DNA of 29,130 nt from Branchiostoma floridae (Eukaryota > Chordata > Leptocardii > Amphioxiformes > Branchiostomatidae): NCBI RefSeq assembly GCF_000003815.2, contig NC_049996.1, forward strand, positions 7,668,205 through 7,697,334, in the 5' to 3' direction. Position 1 is the stretch's first letter. Each line of letters begins with the position of its first letter. Shown one piece after another: positions 10,891-20,800 of the stretch. A program made the position numbers and the translations under genes. The notes below the pieces were generated by a model. The model was not told the DNA's origin. It made no database searches and saw only the letters and a list, made by a program, of their open reading frames with translations.

Positions 10891-11287
10891 CTACTGGAGC
10901 CCGTACAGGTCATTGTCAATAAGGCCCTGTTGCTCTCCATTCATTCCACGTCTCCCTTCTCCGGCTGAACTTTCGTACAAAACATTGTCCACGATCCCCT
11001 CTTCTTCCTTTCCAGAAGGACTACCTTTCTTGTGTTTCATTGGCTTTGCATACATCAACTCGAGGGGTATTTTCGTACCGCTATCGGGTTGGGCGTAAAG
11101 CGGCTCGGTGCCAGCGGGGCCAGTGTCCCGGATGGAGGCGTATTGATGGATATCCTCCGCCTCGTTTTCGTCATTAAGCGCACGCGCACTGAGGTTTCCG
11201 GGCGTCAGAACGAGGCTGTCTGAAGTAGGCGCTGTGGAGTAGGCGGCAGTACCGGGAGATGTTGTGTGCTGCTTCTGCGCTGCTTTC
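10891..11287 (-). CDS. Receptor exon 9: cytoplasmic tail with six tyrosines
   Basis: 132 residues (597-728) ending IDNDLYGLQ and a TAG at 10893-10891. Tyrosines are Y613 (YSTA), Y646 (YASI), Y661 (YAQP), Y676 (YAKP), Y701 (YESS) and Y725 (YGLQ). No strict ITAM or ITIM is present. The two YxxP motifs are of the kind bound by Crk/Nck-type SH2 domains when phosphorylated, and YASI could also serve as YxxPhi sorting. The tail is otherwise polar and probably unstructured. Confidence 0.8.
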
Positions 11288-14200
11288 CTGAAAAAAAAAA
11301 TACAAAATTTTAGTACTTATAGTCGATCATAATCAGAAACAAGAGTCGAAATGAAACTCTCAACAATTACGTATCCTTAATTGAAAGAATTCTTTTTCCT
11401 AGTTCACTCTTGCTCTGAAACAACTTGGTGTTTTACTTTGGAGAAATAAGGCCTACCTTTTTCTTATGATGAAGATGGTGACCACAAGAACTATGGCGAG
11501 GAGAACCAACACTGCCACTATGCCACCGACGATCGCCATCCACTTTGTATTATCTGTGTAAAGGCAAAGGTGCGCGTGACTATTGACTCCGTGTACGAAG
11601 GTTAACATTATGCCATCAGGGTGACTACGGTGCCTTTCTCATTGTACAAGTGTGTTTTTTCAGTCATTTCACTACATTGTCATTGGAGTGGCAGGAAGTG
11701 AATGAGATGATGGTGTCACTGCAAAGGTCATACCTGCGAGAGTGACAGGAAGTAAAGTTTAGAGGTGTTAGAACTAGTCATTTATCAGACATGACAGACA
11801 CTCTAGGTTATGGGGTCAATGGCTTAAGGGTGATAAATGTGCAGCGTTCGTAAGTAAATGCGGTCTTAGGTACTAGCACAGCCTCAGTGCTTAGTCCAGT
11901 TAGCATTGTACGGCGTCATACAACATAGATGACAGTGAATCCACCTATACTTGTGCCTTTTGGACCACACAGTGTCATTACCACACGATCTTACCTCCAC
12001 AGTAAGGTGATGGAATGTCCAATCTTCCGTTCTCCTGACACTGTACCGTAACATTCTGCCCGTTTTTACAGGTGATGCTCGCCTTTTGGCCAATAGCAAA
12101 CTTTCCTCCATGGTTAGGGGAAACGGAAATGACGTCATCGATCACTGCTACGGGTCCGCATTGGCCAATACCTATAGCTAGAAAACATGCAGATATTACG
12201 TCTACGTGAAATACATACCTGCCGGCTCTAGCGTCCAGGGGAAGTTTGGACCACACAAAACAGTGTCATTATGAATTATGCTTACCTGTGCAGAAAGGAG
12301 CAGTAATGCTGAAGCTTCTGTCCGTCTGGCATCGTACTGTGACGTTTCGTCCGTTTTTACAAGTGATGCGCGCCTCTTGGCCAATAGCGAAGTTTCCTCC
12401 ATGGTTAGGGGAAACGGAAGTGACGTCATCGACTGCTGCTATGGGTCCACAGTGGCCAACACCTAGAGAATATGCAAGGTATGGATTCAGGAAGTTAATT
12501 TAAGATGGTAGCTCGCTGGCCGAAGATGAAAATAACGTATTGCTGTATTCAGAAAAAAAAACGAAAGTGATATCACCTATCACTTTATCTCTCCATGACC
12601 ACAAACAATTTTTATGAATGGCGAAAACGTTTCACTTTCAGTATTCTTGACACCCTAAACCAACCCACCTTCATAACGCAGGATAAATCCGTCCGTTTGC
12701 TGCGCTCTTCGCGGCCCAGCTCTGAACTGCAGGCTGACATTACTGCTGATACTGACGTATTCTGTCATTGACGTACCGTTAACAACAGTAACAACAGTGC
12801 GCGAAGCTCTGTCCTCTACAATTCTCAAGCTGTCTTCTGTGGAGATGTCTAAGAGTTCTAAACTGATCCTTATGATGTTTTCAGGTGCTACTTGTATGTT
12901 CCATACACAGTTCTGATCTAGTGGGTACGGTCCGGGGAAATCCGGGGAGTAGATGATCCCTTCATTTGTCTTCAGATCGCCACCACATGCTCCAATAGAC
13001 GCTACAAATAAAAACAACTTTATATCACGTTTTCATTCAAACTAACACCTCTCATAATCATATACATAATCAAATAATGTTCTTAGTAAACGAGAAAAAA
13101 ACGACATCGAAAAGTAGATATTGCTTTTGGAAAGTTCAATTCTTGCCATGGATAAAAAGAAGGAAAAGAATTACCCCTTCACACAACAAGAACTTATGGA
13201 GATTTTCAAGTGATATCCTGAATCAGCACCAAGGACAGATATTGAAGTTTGAAATACATGTCGTTAACCAACTGTATTAGAATGTTTTTGGCCACATTCG
13301 AACATTTGAAAATGATGAATTTCTTACCTTCAAATACTTCAATTTTCTGTGAGCTACTTGGGCCTCCACAGAACTGGAATTCGTCTCCGCCACACGGTGC
13401 AGTACAGTCAGTGATCGGTAGTCGGCGCGAGGCAGAATCTTGTAATTGGCTCCCACACCGACAAGCAAATATGTTGGCAACTCCAGCGTACCGATAACTT
13501 TGGGATCGACAATATGATAGACACTGTTGAACCGTCATGCTGGGATGAGAGGTGGCCGGACCAGACAGTAGGGGGTTGTTGTTTGGTTCATCCTGGTAGC
13601 AGCCTAGCGACATCGGAACTGGGGGAGGGGGAACATCGTTGTATCCGTTTTTGCACAGCATTAATATATAATATGTTAAGAACTATACATGCGTTAAAAA
13701 GTATTTGCAAGTTTGACAACCTGATCCCCAAACAACGTGCTATAGTTGGCCAAAAATAGCAAATGAAAGATAACACGGAATACTCACCGTTTATACACCT
13801 GTGTTCCACTCTTAAGTACCTTTCCACATCCCCCTCTATGTGGTCACACGGGTTCCCTCCGAACATCTCGTCCGACGGTTCTAAGATACAGGTTCCCGAA
13901 ACACGTGTGCAGCGCTCCTTGACTCTTGTTATGACGTTATTTCTGCTTACCCAATTACACGACGTGCATTCTCCCTCTCTCTCTGTACATCGTGACAGCT
14001 TACACGCCCAGTCCTGTCCGTACGTGGCACGGACGATCAAGAGTGTCTGAAAGTCCGGTCGGGGACACCGTAGGGTTTTCCTGTCGTCCTTGCAGATGTA
14101 CGTTATTTCTGGGTGGAAAAAGCGAAATCTTTTAAAAAGTCATTGATGATACAAACGATCTATTACAAGACGTAGAATCGACTAATTTCAGTGTGAAATG

Positions 14201-16562
14201 TATCTTAAGTCATGCAATCATGAATATCAAGGTAAGTAAATTAAGTAACAACTAAAACCAATAAACAACCACCTGGCCGGATATTGAAATTATAGCCATG
14301 TCAAAATAAAGGAATGCCTTCTGTGTATCTGGTCCTCCACTATATTGTTGGTAGCTTAGTATTTTCTTACACATTTGAAATTACTAGTATGACTGATTGA
14401 TATACATACGATAACTTTGATTTCCACTGAGAACATTGACTAGTTTACAATAGCAAAACACTTGGCAACGTCCCTGAGGTGTTGCCAAAAAGTAAGTTTA
14501 CAAACCTGCACAACTGAAGTGTGCTTCCGGGTCCATTATGAATCTTTCATTATCACTGTCCCAGATTTCAAAGGTCCCGGTTATATCTTCAAGATAGAAG
14601 CTGGAGTCTTTCACACGGAAACGATTTTCGTTCAAAATATGCCAATAGTCTCCTTTGAAAAACACCAGAGCTTTGGACTCATCGTTTCTGTATTCAGGTC
14701 GAGTTCCAGATGTATCCGGGCTGGTCACGCTGTATGTACTAACCAATAGTCGTGGTGGATAAAGACTCGCGGACCCAAACAGACGGACAGTTGGACAACC
14801 TGTACAAACAGATCAAACGTTCACTGTTAGTTTAAACTGCGTCCCCAAATAACTTCTCCGCCCACCTCTGATGAATGACCTTGGTATTGGTGTAGCATAA
14901 CTTCCGGATTTTGTATGTTTCGTCCTGGATATGCTCTGGTCTTTATTTTGGTGTGACGTTAGAGGGGTAAGTCTGGCCCCTTGCAACTTGCTCTGGAACC
15001 GCAGAGCTAGGGGCATTTATTTTTGTATTTTTGTGTTTGCAAAGGGGATAAATGAACAAACGGCCGACGGATTTTCCCGTTTTATAGTTATGCAGCTTCG
15101 ACAGGTTTACACAACGAGATACAAATATTATGCAAATTCGGATCTATGATTCTACTGTTTCCTACAATAGGACTTCTAATTGATGGCAGATAGGCATTAA
15201 CAAATACCAATTATGTAAAAAGCGCCTAATTTACACAAATAAGTGGCAAATGATAGTCATTTCATACTGGTGACATGGGAAGGTGAGTCAATGTGTATGC
15301 ATAGATTATGCAAATGTAGAATTTATTTGCATAATTAAGATATTTCATGGAGGTACGAGGTCTCCGAACTCTATAGTTACTTCTGCAAACGCCGCCTTTT
15401 ACATCGCTATATTTCTTGTCGAGTGTAAGCCAGCAGGTGACAAGCGATGCCTGGGTCACCTTCACGTTAGGACTGTCTCACATTGTCACACGCGTTCCTC
15501 ACTGTTTTATCACCGAATTCCTCACAGTTCAAGACTGACTTCGCCTGATATTAACTCACTGAATTTGCTTTGCTCAGTTTAACAGACAGACTTAGCAAGA
15601 GGGGATGGTACAAGAATATGAGGGGAGGGGTGCAAAACTTACCTATCCTTTGTTTGTGGTAAGTGATTTGTATTTCACGGATTACCTGAATGGCGTTTAG
15701 AATATTACATGCATTTTCACTTTCGAACCTTAACGCCCCCACAGCAGAAGAAAATGGGCCACCCCTAACTCCTGACATTCAATCCTGACATGTAACGTTA
15801 CAAAGATATATATACAGGATGCTGGCACATAGCAGCGATCGGTAATTGTGTGCGTAAATCAGCTAGGCTATTACGCCATACAGGAACACTATAAATCTCC
15901 CAAACGTTACTGTTACTGTTCCCGCGGAGATTAAGGAAGTGCGATCAATCTTGTTCATGACCGCCCCCCCTTTCGACGCCTTTTGAAATGAGCCTCGCTT
16001 TTGTAATATCAAATTACACCAGCGCCTCGCGGTATCTTAATTGTTTTGGAGTTGCAGATTTACACCAGCGTAGTATAAGATATAATTGCTCATCGTGCTG
16101 AGAGAGGGCAAACTAGACAACGAAAACGTATCGGATGATTAGTTTTGTAGCAGGCAGACCGCGCACTTCCGCTCTACATGACACCACCTTCCTTAGCTTG
16201 ACTTCCTTCCTTGTTCAGTCTTTGATAAATGAAGTCACATTCGCCTTACGATCTATCTTCTGTGGTAGGGTTTTCAGCGAGACTTCTAGTGAGACAACCG
16301 ATCGTCTACGATCGATCTACGACAGACACAAGACAGCTGAGTGCTGCACGACACATCCGTGACTAGCTGATTAACGATACCCCAGTTTTGCAGTCGTAGA
16401 CATGTCGTACGACAAGCGTGAGGGCTGCAGTTTCGCCACAAGACAACCCTACCGTAGTACGTACGTACCTGCGCCCGTTACGGGAACCAGGAAGCCCCAA
16501 GCCGTGAGGAACAGCACACACACGGACAGCCGCCCTCCCGTCCTCCGTACCTGTCCCGACAT
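10891..16562 (-). CDS. Single-pass receptor: lectin (SUEL)-WSC-CUB-sushi-sushi-TM-tyrosine tail
   Basis: Nine exons on the minus strand: 16562-16469, 14799-14506, 14108-13788, 13618-13328, 13001-12669, 12462-12286, 12177-11995, 11553-11457 and 11287-10891. They sum to 2187 nt, or 728 residues plus stop. The first seven introns are all phase 1 and the last is phase 2. Residues 1-31 are a signal peptide (core LSVCVLFLTAWGFLVPV). 32-129 is a module with paired YRND and GTFEIWD motifs that I cannot name. 130-236 is a SUEL/rhamnose-binding lectin domain. 237-333 is WSC (GCYQDE...CGG). 334-444 is CUB. 445-503 and 504-564 are sushi domains. 570-594 is the membrane helix, followed by RKRK. 597-728 is a cytoplasmic tail with six tyrosines. 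The WSC-CUB order recalls Kremen, but there is no kringle. It is probably a cell-surface glycan-binding or adhesion/signalling receptor; the ligand is unknown. Confidence 0.85.
11457..11553 (-). CDS. Receptor exon 8: transmembrane helix
   Basis: Encodes DNTKW, then about 25 uninterrupted hydrophobic residues (MAIVGGIVAVLVLLAIVLVV and on to TIFII), then RK. The basic stop-transfer residues continue in the next exon (RKAAQK), so the C-terminus is cytoplasmic. The exon enters in phase 1 and leaves in phase 2, ending the run of symmetric exons. Confidence 0.85.
11995..12462 (-). CDS. Receptor exons 6 and 7: tandem sushi (CCP) domains
   Basis: Exons 12462-12286 and 12177-11995 each encode a short sushi domain with four cysteines. 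Both contain SVSPNHGG, FAIGQ, ITCKNG and NVTV. Neither has the tryptophan usual before the last cysteine. The two are close copies, start to start 285 bp apart, and their flanking intron sequence is also alike. Confidence 0.82.
12669..13001 (-). CDS. Receptor exon 5: CUB domain with one disulfide pair
   Basis: 111 residues: ACGGDLKTNEGIIYSPDFPG, then YPLDQNCVWNIQVAP, and GFILRYEG at the end. The first CUB cysteine pair is present. The second pair, normally around the D-x-L-x-I segment and the following strand, is absent (EDSLRIVEDRASRT). Two-cysteine CUB domains exist, so this need not mean decay. Confidence 0.85.
13328..13618 (-). CDS. Receptor exon 4: WSC domain
   Basis: 97 residues. SLGCYQDEPN opens the domain, then MTVQQCLSYCRSQSYRYAGV, FACRCGSQL, and a closing CTAPCGGDEFQFCGG. 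The eight-cysteine spacing is typical of WSC domains, which are putative carbohydrate-binding modules. The exon is symmetric phase 1-1, with acceptor CCCCCAG and donor GAAG|GTAAG. Confidence 0.88.
13788..14108 (-). CDS. Receptor exon 3: SUEL/rhamnose-binding lectin domain
   Basis: 107 residues from ITYICKDDRKTLRC to YLRVEHRCIN. The order of features fits the family: an LxC start, ATYGQ where family members have YGR, VxxRC-SGTC, then FGGNPC where they have FGxDPC, and YLRVxxRC at the end. There are ten cysteines instead of the usual eight; the extra ones lie in the GECTSC segment. SUEL domains bind L-rhamnose or D-galactose through the YGR and DPC regions, so sugar preference here may differ. 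Confidence 0.8.
14506..14799 (-). CDS. Receptor exon 2: unnamed extracellular module
   Basis: About 98 residues with only two cysteines, one at each end (GCPTVRLFG... and ...AHFSCA). Between them are YSVTSPDTSGTRPEYRND, ALVFFKGDYWHIL and GTFEIWDSDNERFIMDPEA. From memory this pattern resembles a poorly named extracellular repeat of marine deuterostome proteins, but I cannot assign a family name. The exon is symmetric, phase 1-1. Confidence 0.7.
15181..15380 (+). repeat. AT-rich repeat copy in receptor intron 1
   Basis: Shares ordered blocks with 18956-19420: a TTAACAAATACCAA-like block, ATAGATTATG, TTTGCATAATTAA, and a closing block around TTTCATGGAGGTACGAGG. It lacks the MITE seen in the other copy. 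The element class is unknown. Confidence 0.5.
16469..16562 (-). CDS. Receptor exon 1: signal peptide
   Basis: ATG at 16562-16560 has A at -3. The 31 codons encode a basic n-region (RRTGGR), a hydrophobic core and a small-residue end (VTGA), followed by a CAG|GTACGT donor. Joining to 14799 completes a glycine codon and runs straight into CPTVRLFG. No intervening exon is needed across the 1669-bp intron. Confidence 0.8.
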
Positions 16563-17823
16563 TTCTGCCGTGGTTCATGTAGACTTCCGAGAATCGAACT
16601 CTCGAGTCAGGCTGAAAAGGCTGTAAGCGTTGGGTAAACCTGTCCAAACCGCCCCCACATTTCCTCCGCGTTGATATGGGACACGGTTTCTGTTCCCTCT
16701 GTTTCGTATATCTTATACGAACTCGGTTCCGGGCGCGCGCAAGGTGGTATGGGTACCACAATTCCCATAGCTTCAGACCTATCAATCTTTGTGAAGTCTT
16801 ATTTTTTCCCTGACACAAAAATGTCTGTCTCCTTCCTTTCTCGTATCCGCTGTTGTATTATTGGTGTCGATTTTCCCATAACGCCCTTTCTTCATGCTGA
16901 TCAGATGAAAATATTGACTCTTTTACCATGTTTTGAACTTAAGATTCCAGCACAATCCCGATGAAGTCATTTAAGGTCATGATTCAGGTCAAGCGATCTA
17001 TATCTCGGGACAAAAAAAGAGAACTAAAATAAAGCTGAAACCTTTTCACAATCACTGTGTGTGCTTTAGATAAATAAGGTGTTAAACAAAGACCGATGTT
17101 TAGAATGACCTTGTAATAATGTTGTTGGTGGTATGCTAGTCACGTTTGACCAGTCGAACAAAGACATGTATTGTGTACTGTAAATCTATTTATTTTCGCG
17201 GTGGTTTTGTTGTGCGGTGAAGAGGAGGGGGTTCGCAGTGTTTTAAATTCGCGTTATAAACAATTATGTGCCACAGTTGTCATACGATGAAGACATACTT
17301 CGCTGTATCGTGAGTTTGCTGTTGAAAGATCACCACGACAATAAATACATGGCCAAAGTTTGACGTTGTACAGTATTATGTGTGCAGTGAATCGAACACT
17401 TAAGACTCGCTCAACGGCTCACGTCATCACACTAACCTTTGACCCTGCCCCATCTAACGACTTTCAAAAGTTTGTTATAGATAAAGAAATATTAGCCTCC
17501 TTCGCAGACTTCTAGAGGGATGGCATTTACCATTTGGGGGGAGAACCTGATTTTTTACACGGGTGAAGGTTCGTCGTGCTGGAAAAGAGAGATTTGCCGC
17601 ACTTTCCCAGCCCTGCATAGAAAACCTTAGCCCAGGATGGAAATTGCTAATGAACGTCCCCCCCCCCCCCAAATGAAAACAATTGCGCGCCAAAAGACTG
17701 TGAAGGAAGCTAGAGAAATATTAATGGCTAATTGCCATTCTCTCATTGGATAAACTGCTAATTGTGATGGACAGTTAGCATTGGTCTATTTTCTGAGCGG
17801 TGAATTTTGGACGTGACGCCAAC
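16563..17823. other. Intergenic region between divergent gene starts
   Basis: Lies between the receptor ATG (minus) and a candidate plus-strand ATG at 17824. It holds a decayed copy of the GTAAAT/CGCGG MITE at about 17176-17260 and a C12-type homopolymer near 17658. Otherwise I see no coding signal. It may contain both promoters. Confidence 0.4.
17176..17260 (+). mobile_element. Decayed copy of the CGCGG MITE
   Basis: CTGTAAATCTATTTATTTTC followed by GCGGTGGTTTTGT and GCGGTGAAG matches the left part of the 19179 element. The other end is not recognisable. Confidence 0.5.
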
Positions 17824-20800
17824 ATGGCGACACTGGTAGGTTCGTGAGGAAAACTCGTTCTCAAAAGGTGAAACTATCCCGTCAATATTATTTCCAACAG
17901 ACCAGTAACTATTACGTTAGTAGTTCACGTTAAATTCCGAGCATAACATTCGCTAATATCTTGATTTGGGCCGGGCTAGGATTTTTGTTTGTAACGTTAA
18001 TAAGGTCAGGGACGAATCAGAGAGTTTGCAGCTTATTTTCGCACAATTATCTTGAATACAAGTTGTGTTTCCGAATATTTGTGGTCAACATAATTTTAGA
18101 ATCTCTGGATGGATTGGGAAAAAATGATATTTTCTAAGTGGATAGGGACTGGAAGACGAAGGTCAAGGTCATTTTTTGGCCCTCTGGTATGTTGCCTTGG
18201 TACTGCAGCAGAACCTACGGTTTTTGTATCATTTGACCTGAACGTGCTATGGTCTTGATATTTTGGTGGCAGATAGCTTGCGATGTAAGGGGAAATTGTG
18301 TAGGTTTAGACCTTGCTCTTACACTGTAAGGTCAAAATCTTCCAAGGAGAATAACTGTAGAAAGGAACGGTTTCCATAATATTGACGGATCGTTCTGATT
18401 TTTGTTATAGCCAAATGTAGGACGCAGATAATAAGATACTAATAATGTAAATTTACAGCTTATTTGCATAATTAATGAGGACAATTCATAAATCCACTGC
18501 ATTCCATCATAGGACTAGTCTCTCAAACTTGTCACATATGCAACTGAGAAAAAATGTGTATAGCTATCGATTATACAAATAAAGACCTTCATAATTAATG
18601 AGAACATACTGTAATTACATAGTGGTAATTGATTGGAAATTCATACTTCAGGTATAACGAAGCTAACTAGAGGTCAACATTATCAAATATAAGTTTTGCA
18701 AATAAGGGTCACATGTACATAATCAATTAGGAAACACTACATTGGCCTTCTTTGCTAAGGTACCTGTATAGCATTGATGTCCCTCGGGACACAGATAACT
18801 ACGTGGTTGTATAATGTTTAGTATGCAATTTAATAGCTTAGACAGAGATGCACATCATGAAGTGCAAATTATGCAAATTTGCAAGCTAATGAGGAAAATC
18901 TATATTTGCATTGTTTTCCATTAAAGTACTTAAATACATGTAAAATATGTAGTTAATGGCAGGTTGAATATATTGGTAAATAGGTTGGTATATTAACAGA
19001 TACCAACTATGCAAAAAAGTTCCTAGTTTGTATAATTAATGCAGTAGTGCCATAAGTCTTATAACTAGTAAATGATTGAACCGTCAACTTTGTAACCAGA
19101 GTGTTTAAGTTAGTCATTGGTGTATGTAACCAAGCAATAGATTATGTCGATTTGGAAGTCATTTTCATATTCAGACTACTGTAAATGCAGAAATGTTCAT
19201 GGTGGATTAATGTTCGCGGTTTTTGCGGTGACCACTTCACCGCGAAATTAAAACCACCGCGAAAATTTTTCTATTATGGTATTTGACTGTAGTCTACGGT
19301 GTTACCGCGAACTTAAAACCACCGCGAAAAGTCCTTTTTCTCGCTACCGCAAAATTAAATCCCCACGAACTTAAATGCATTTTACAGTATTTCATGGAGA
19401 TATGAGGTCTCAGAACTCTTGTTTTGAGGTGTGTTCTGAGAGTTAGAGACATGACCTGACATACCCCTAGCCTCCATAGCAGGCTCTCTATGGCCTTTTT
19501 TGGCACTTTTGCAGGCCATTTCTTTTTGTACTGGGTCGCTGATTGCTGGCCTTTTCTGATAGCCGGCCATGTACATGGCCAGCTGTCAGAACAGACCAGC
19601 AAATCATCCAAAAAGCTGTTGAACTTGTTTGAAGGGCAACATTCTCAAAGGATATTCTATATTTGCCATCATACTGTTTGTGTTTGTCCGACACACTTCA
19701 GTTACTAACAGTGTCTAGGAGATTGATATTGTCATGATAGTCCTAACAGTATCTAGAAGAGTAATATGCTGACAGTCATAGTCCTCCCACCCCAACCCTG
19801 TTTGGTTTATTCCTTTGTCACCTTAAACTTGTCAAACTAGTTCTGTTGCGCACCAATATTTGCTTCAAAGTTTTTGAACGAATGATACCAGTTTTTGTCC
19901 GATTACTAATCATAATATTAGCTAGAGGATTGTTGTAATTGTACCCAAAGTTACTTTAATTTTCTTTCAACTTATGTGTCTCTTTGGCTTTGACTTAACT
20001 GTGAGTTTGTTGTAGTCCGCCCTCCAGCTATCCCCACCCCATTTTCTAAATTCTATTCTCTTTTAGTAATTAGGTAACCCTACATGTATGATTAGTTGCA
20101 TTGGATTCTACTGGTAAACTTGCATGGCTGAAAACAAGTAAGTTAAATCCTTCTTTTTTGTTTGTTAACTTTTCCATGCAGTATGTACCTTTGTTTATAG
20201 GGTCTTACATGTACACTTTCCAACAATGTGGTAAATGTCTTTTGATGACCTCACCAGTATTAGCTTCAAAATTTTTGAACAAATGGTACCAAATTTTTGT
20301 CCGATTACTAATCATAATATTAACTAGAGGACCGTCGTAATTGTACCCAAAGTTACTTTTAATTTTCTTTCAACTTATGTGTCTCTTTGGCTTTGACTTA
20401 ACTGTGAGTTTGTTGTGGTCCGCCCTCCAGCTATCCCCACCCCATTTTCTAAATTCTATTGCAGCTACATGTATGAATAGTTGCATTGGATTCTACTGGT
20501 AAACTTGCATGGCTGAATATGGATAAAACAAGTAAGTTAAATCCTTCTTTTTTTCTTGTTAACTTTTCCATACAGTATGTATCTTTGTTTATAGGACCTT
20601 ACATGTACACTTTCCAACAATGTGGTAAATGTCTTTTGATGACCTACAAATTTGGTTAATGACTTTCATCCGACCTTTTGGAAATTTGGAAGTGATTCCT
20701 ATATAATAATTACTAAGGGGTAGATTGGCGTTGGCGTGGCGTAACTGGTAGAGCGTTCGGCTAGGAATCGAAAGGTTCCGAGTTCGATTCCCACCATGCC

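Noticed and set aside
10482-10922. 146-residue plus-strand frame
   Set aside because: Low-complexity, AT-rich, no family likeness; it overlaps the receptor 3' UTR and tail on the other strand.
13588-14040. Reading the lectin exon straight through its donor as a 150-residue frame
   Set aside because: The frame continues past the CG|GTGAGT donor into intron sequence; the spliced join to WSC preserves domain structure.
15641-15778. Extra receptor exon with a good GTAAGT donor on the minus strand
   Set aside because: No acceptor gives an open phase-1 exon, and exons 1 and 2 already join in phase without it.
16363-16818. 151-residue minus-strand frame over the receptor start
   Set aside because: It is a shadow of the signal-peptide exon in another frame and runs through the donor site.
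20733-20800. Functional tRNA-Pro(AGG)
   Set aside because: The T stem does not pair, the body continues into a SINE core and the whole unit has target-site duplications.
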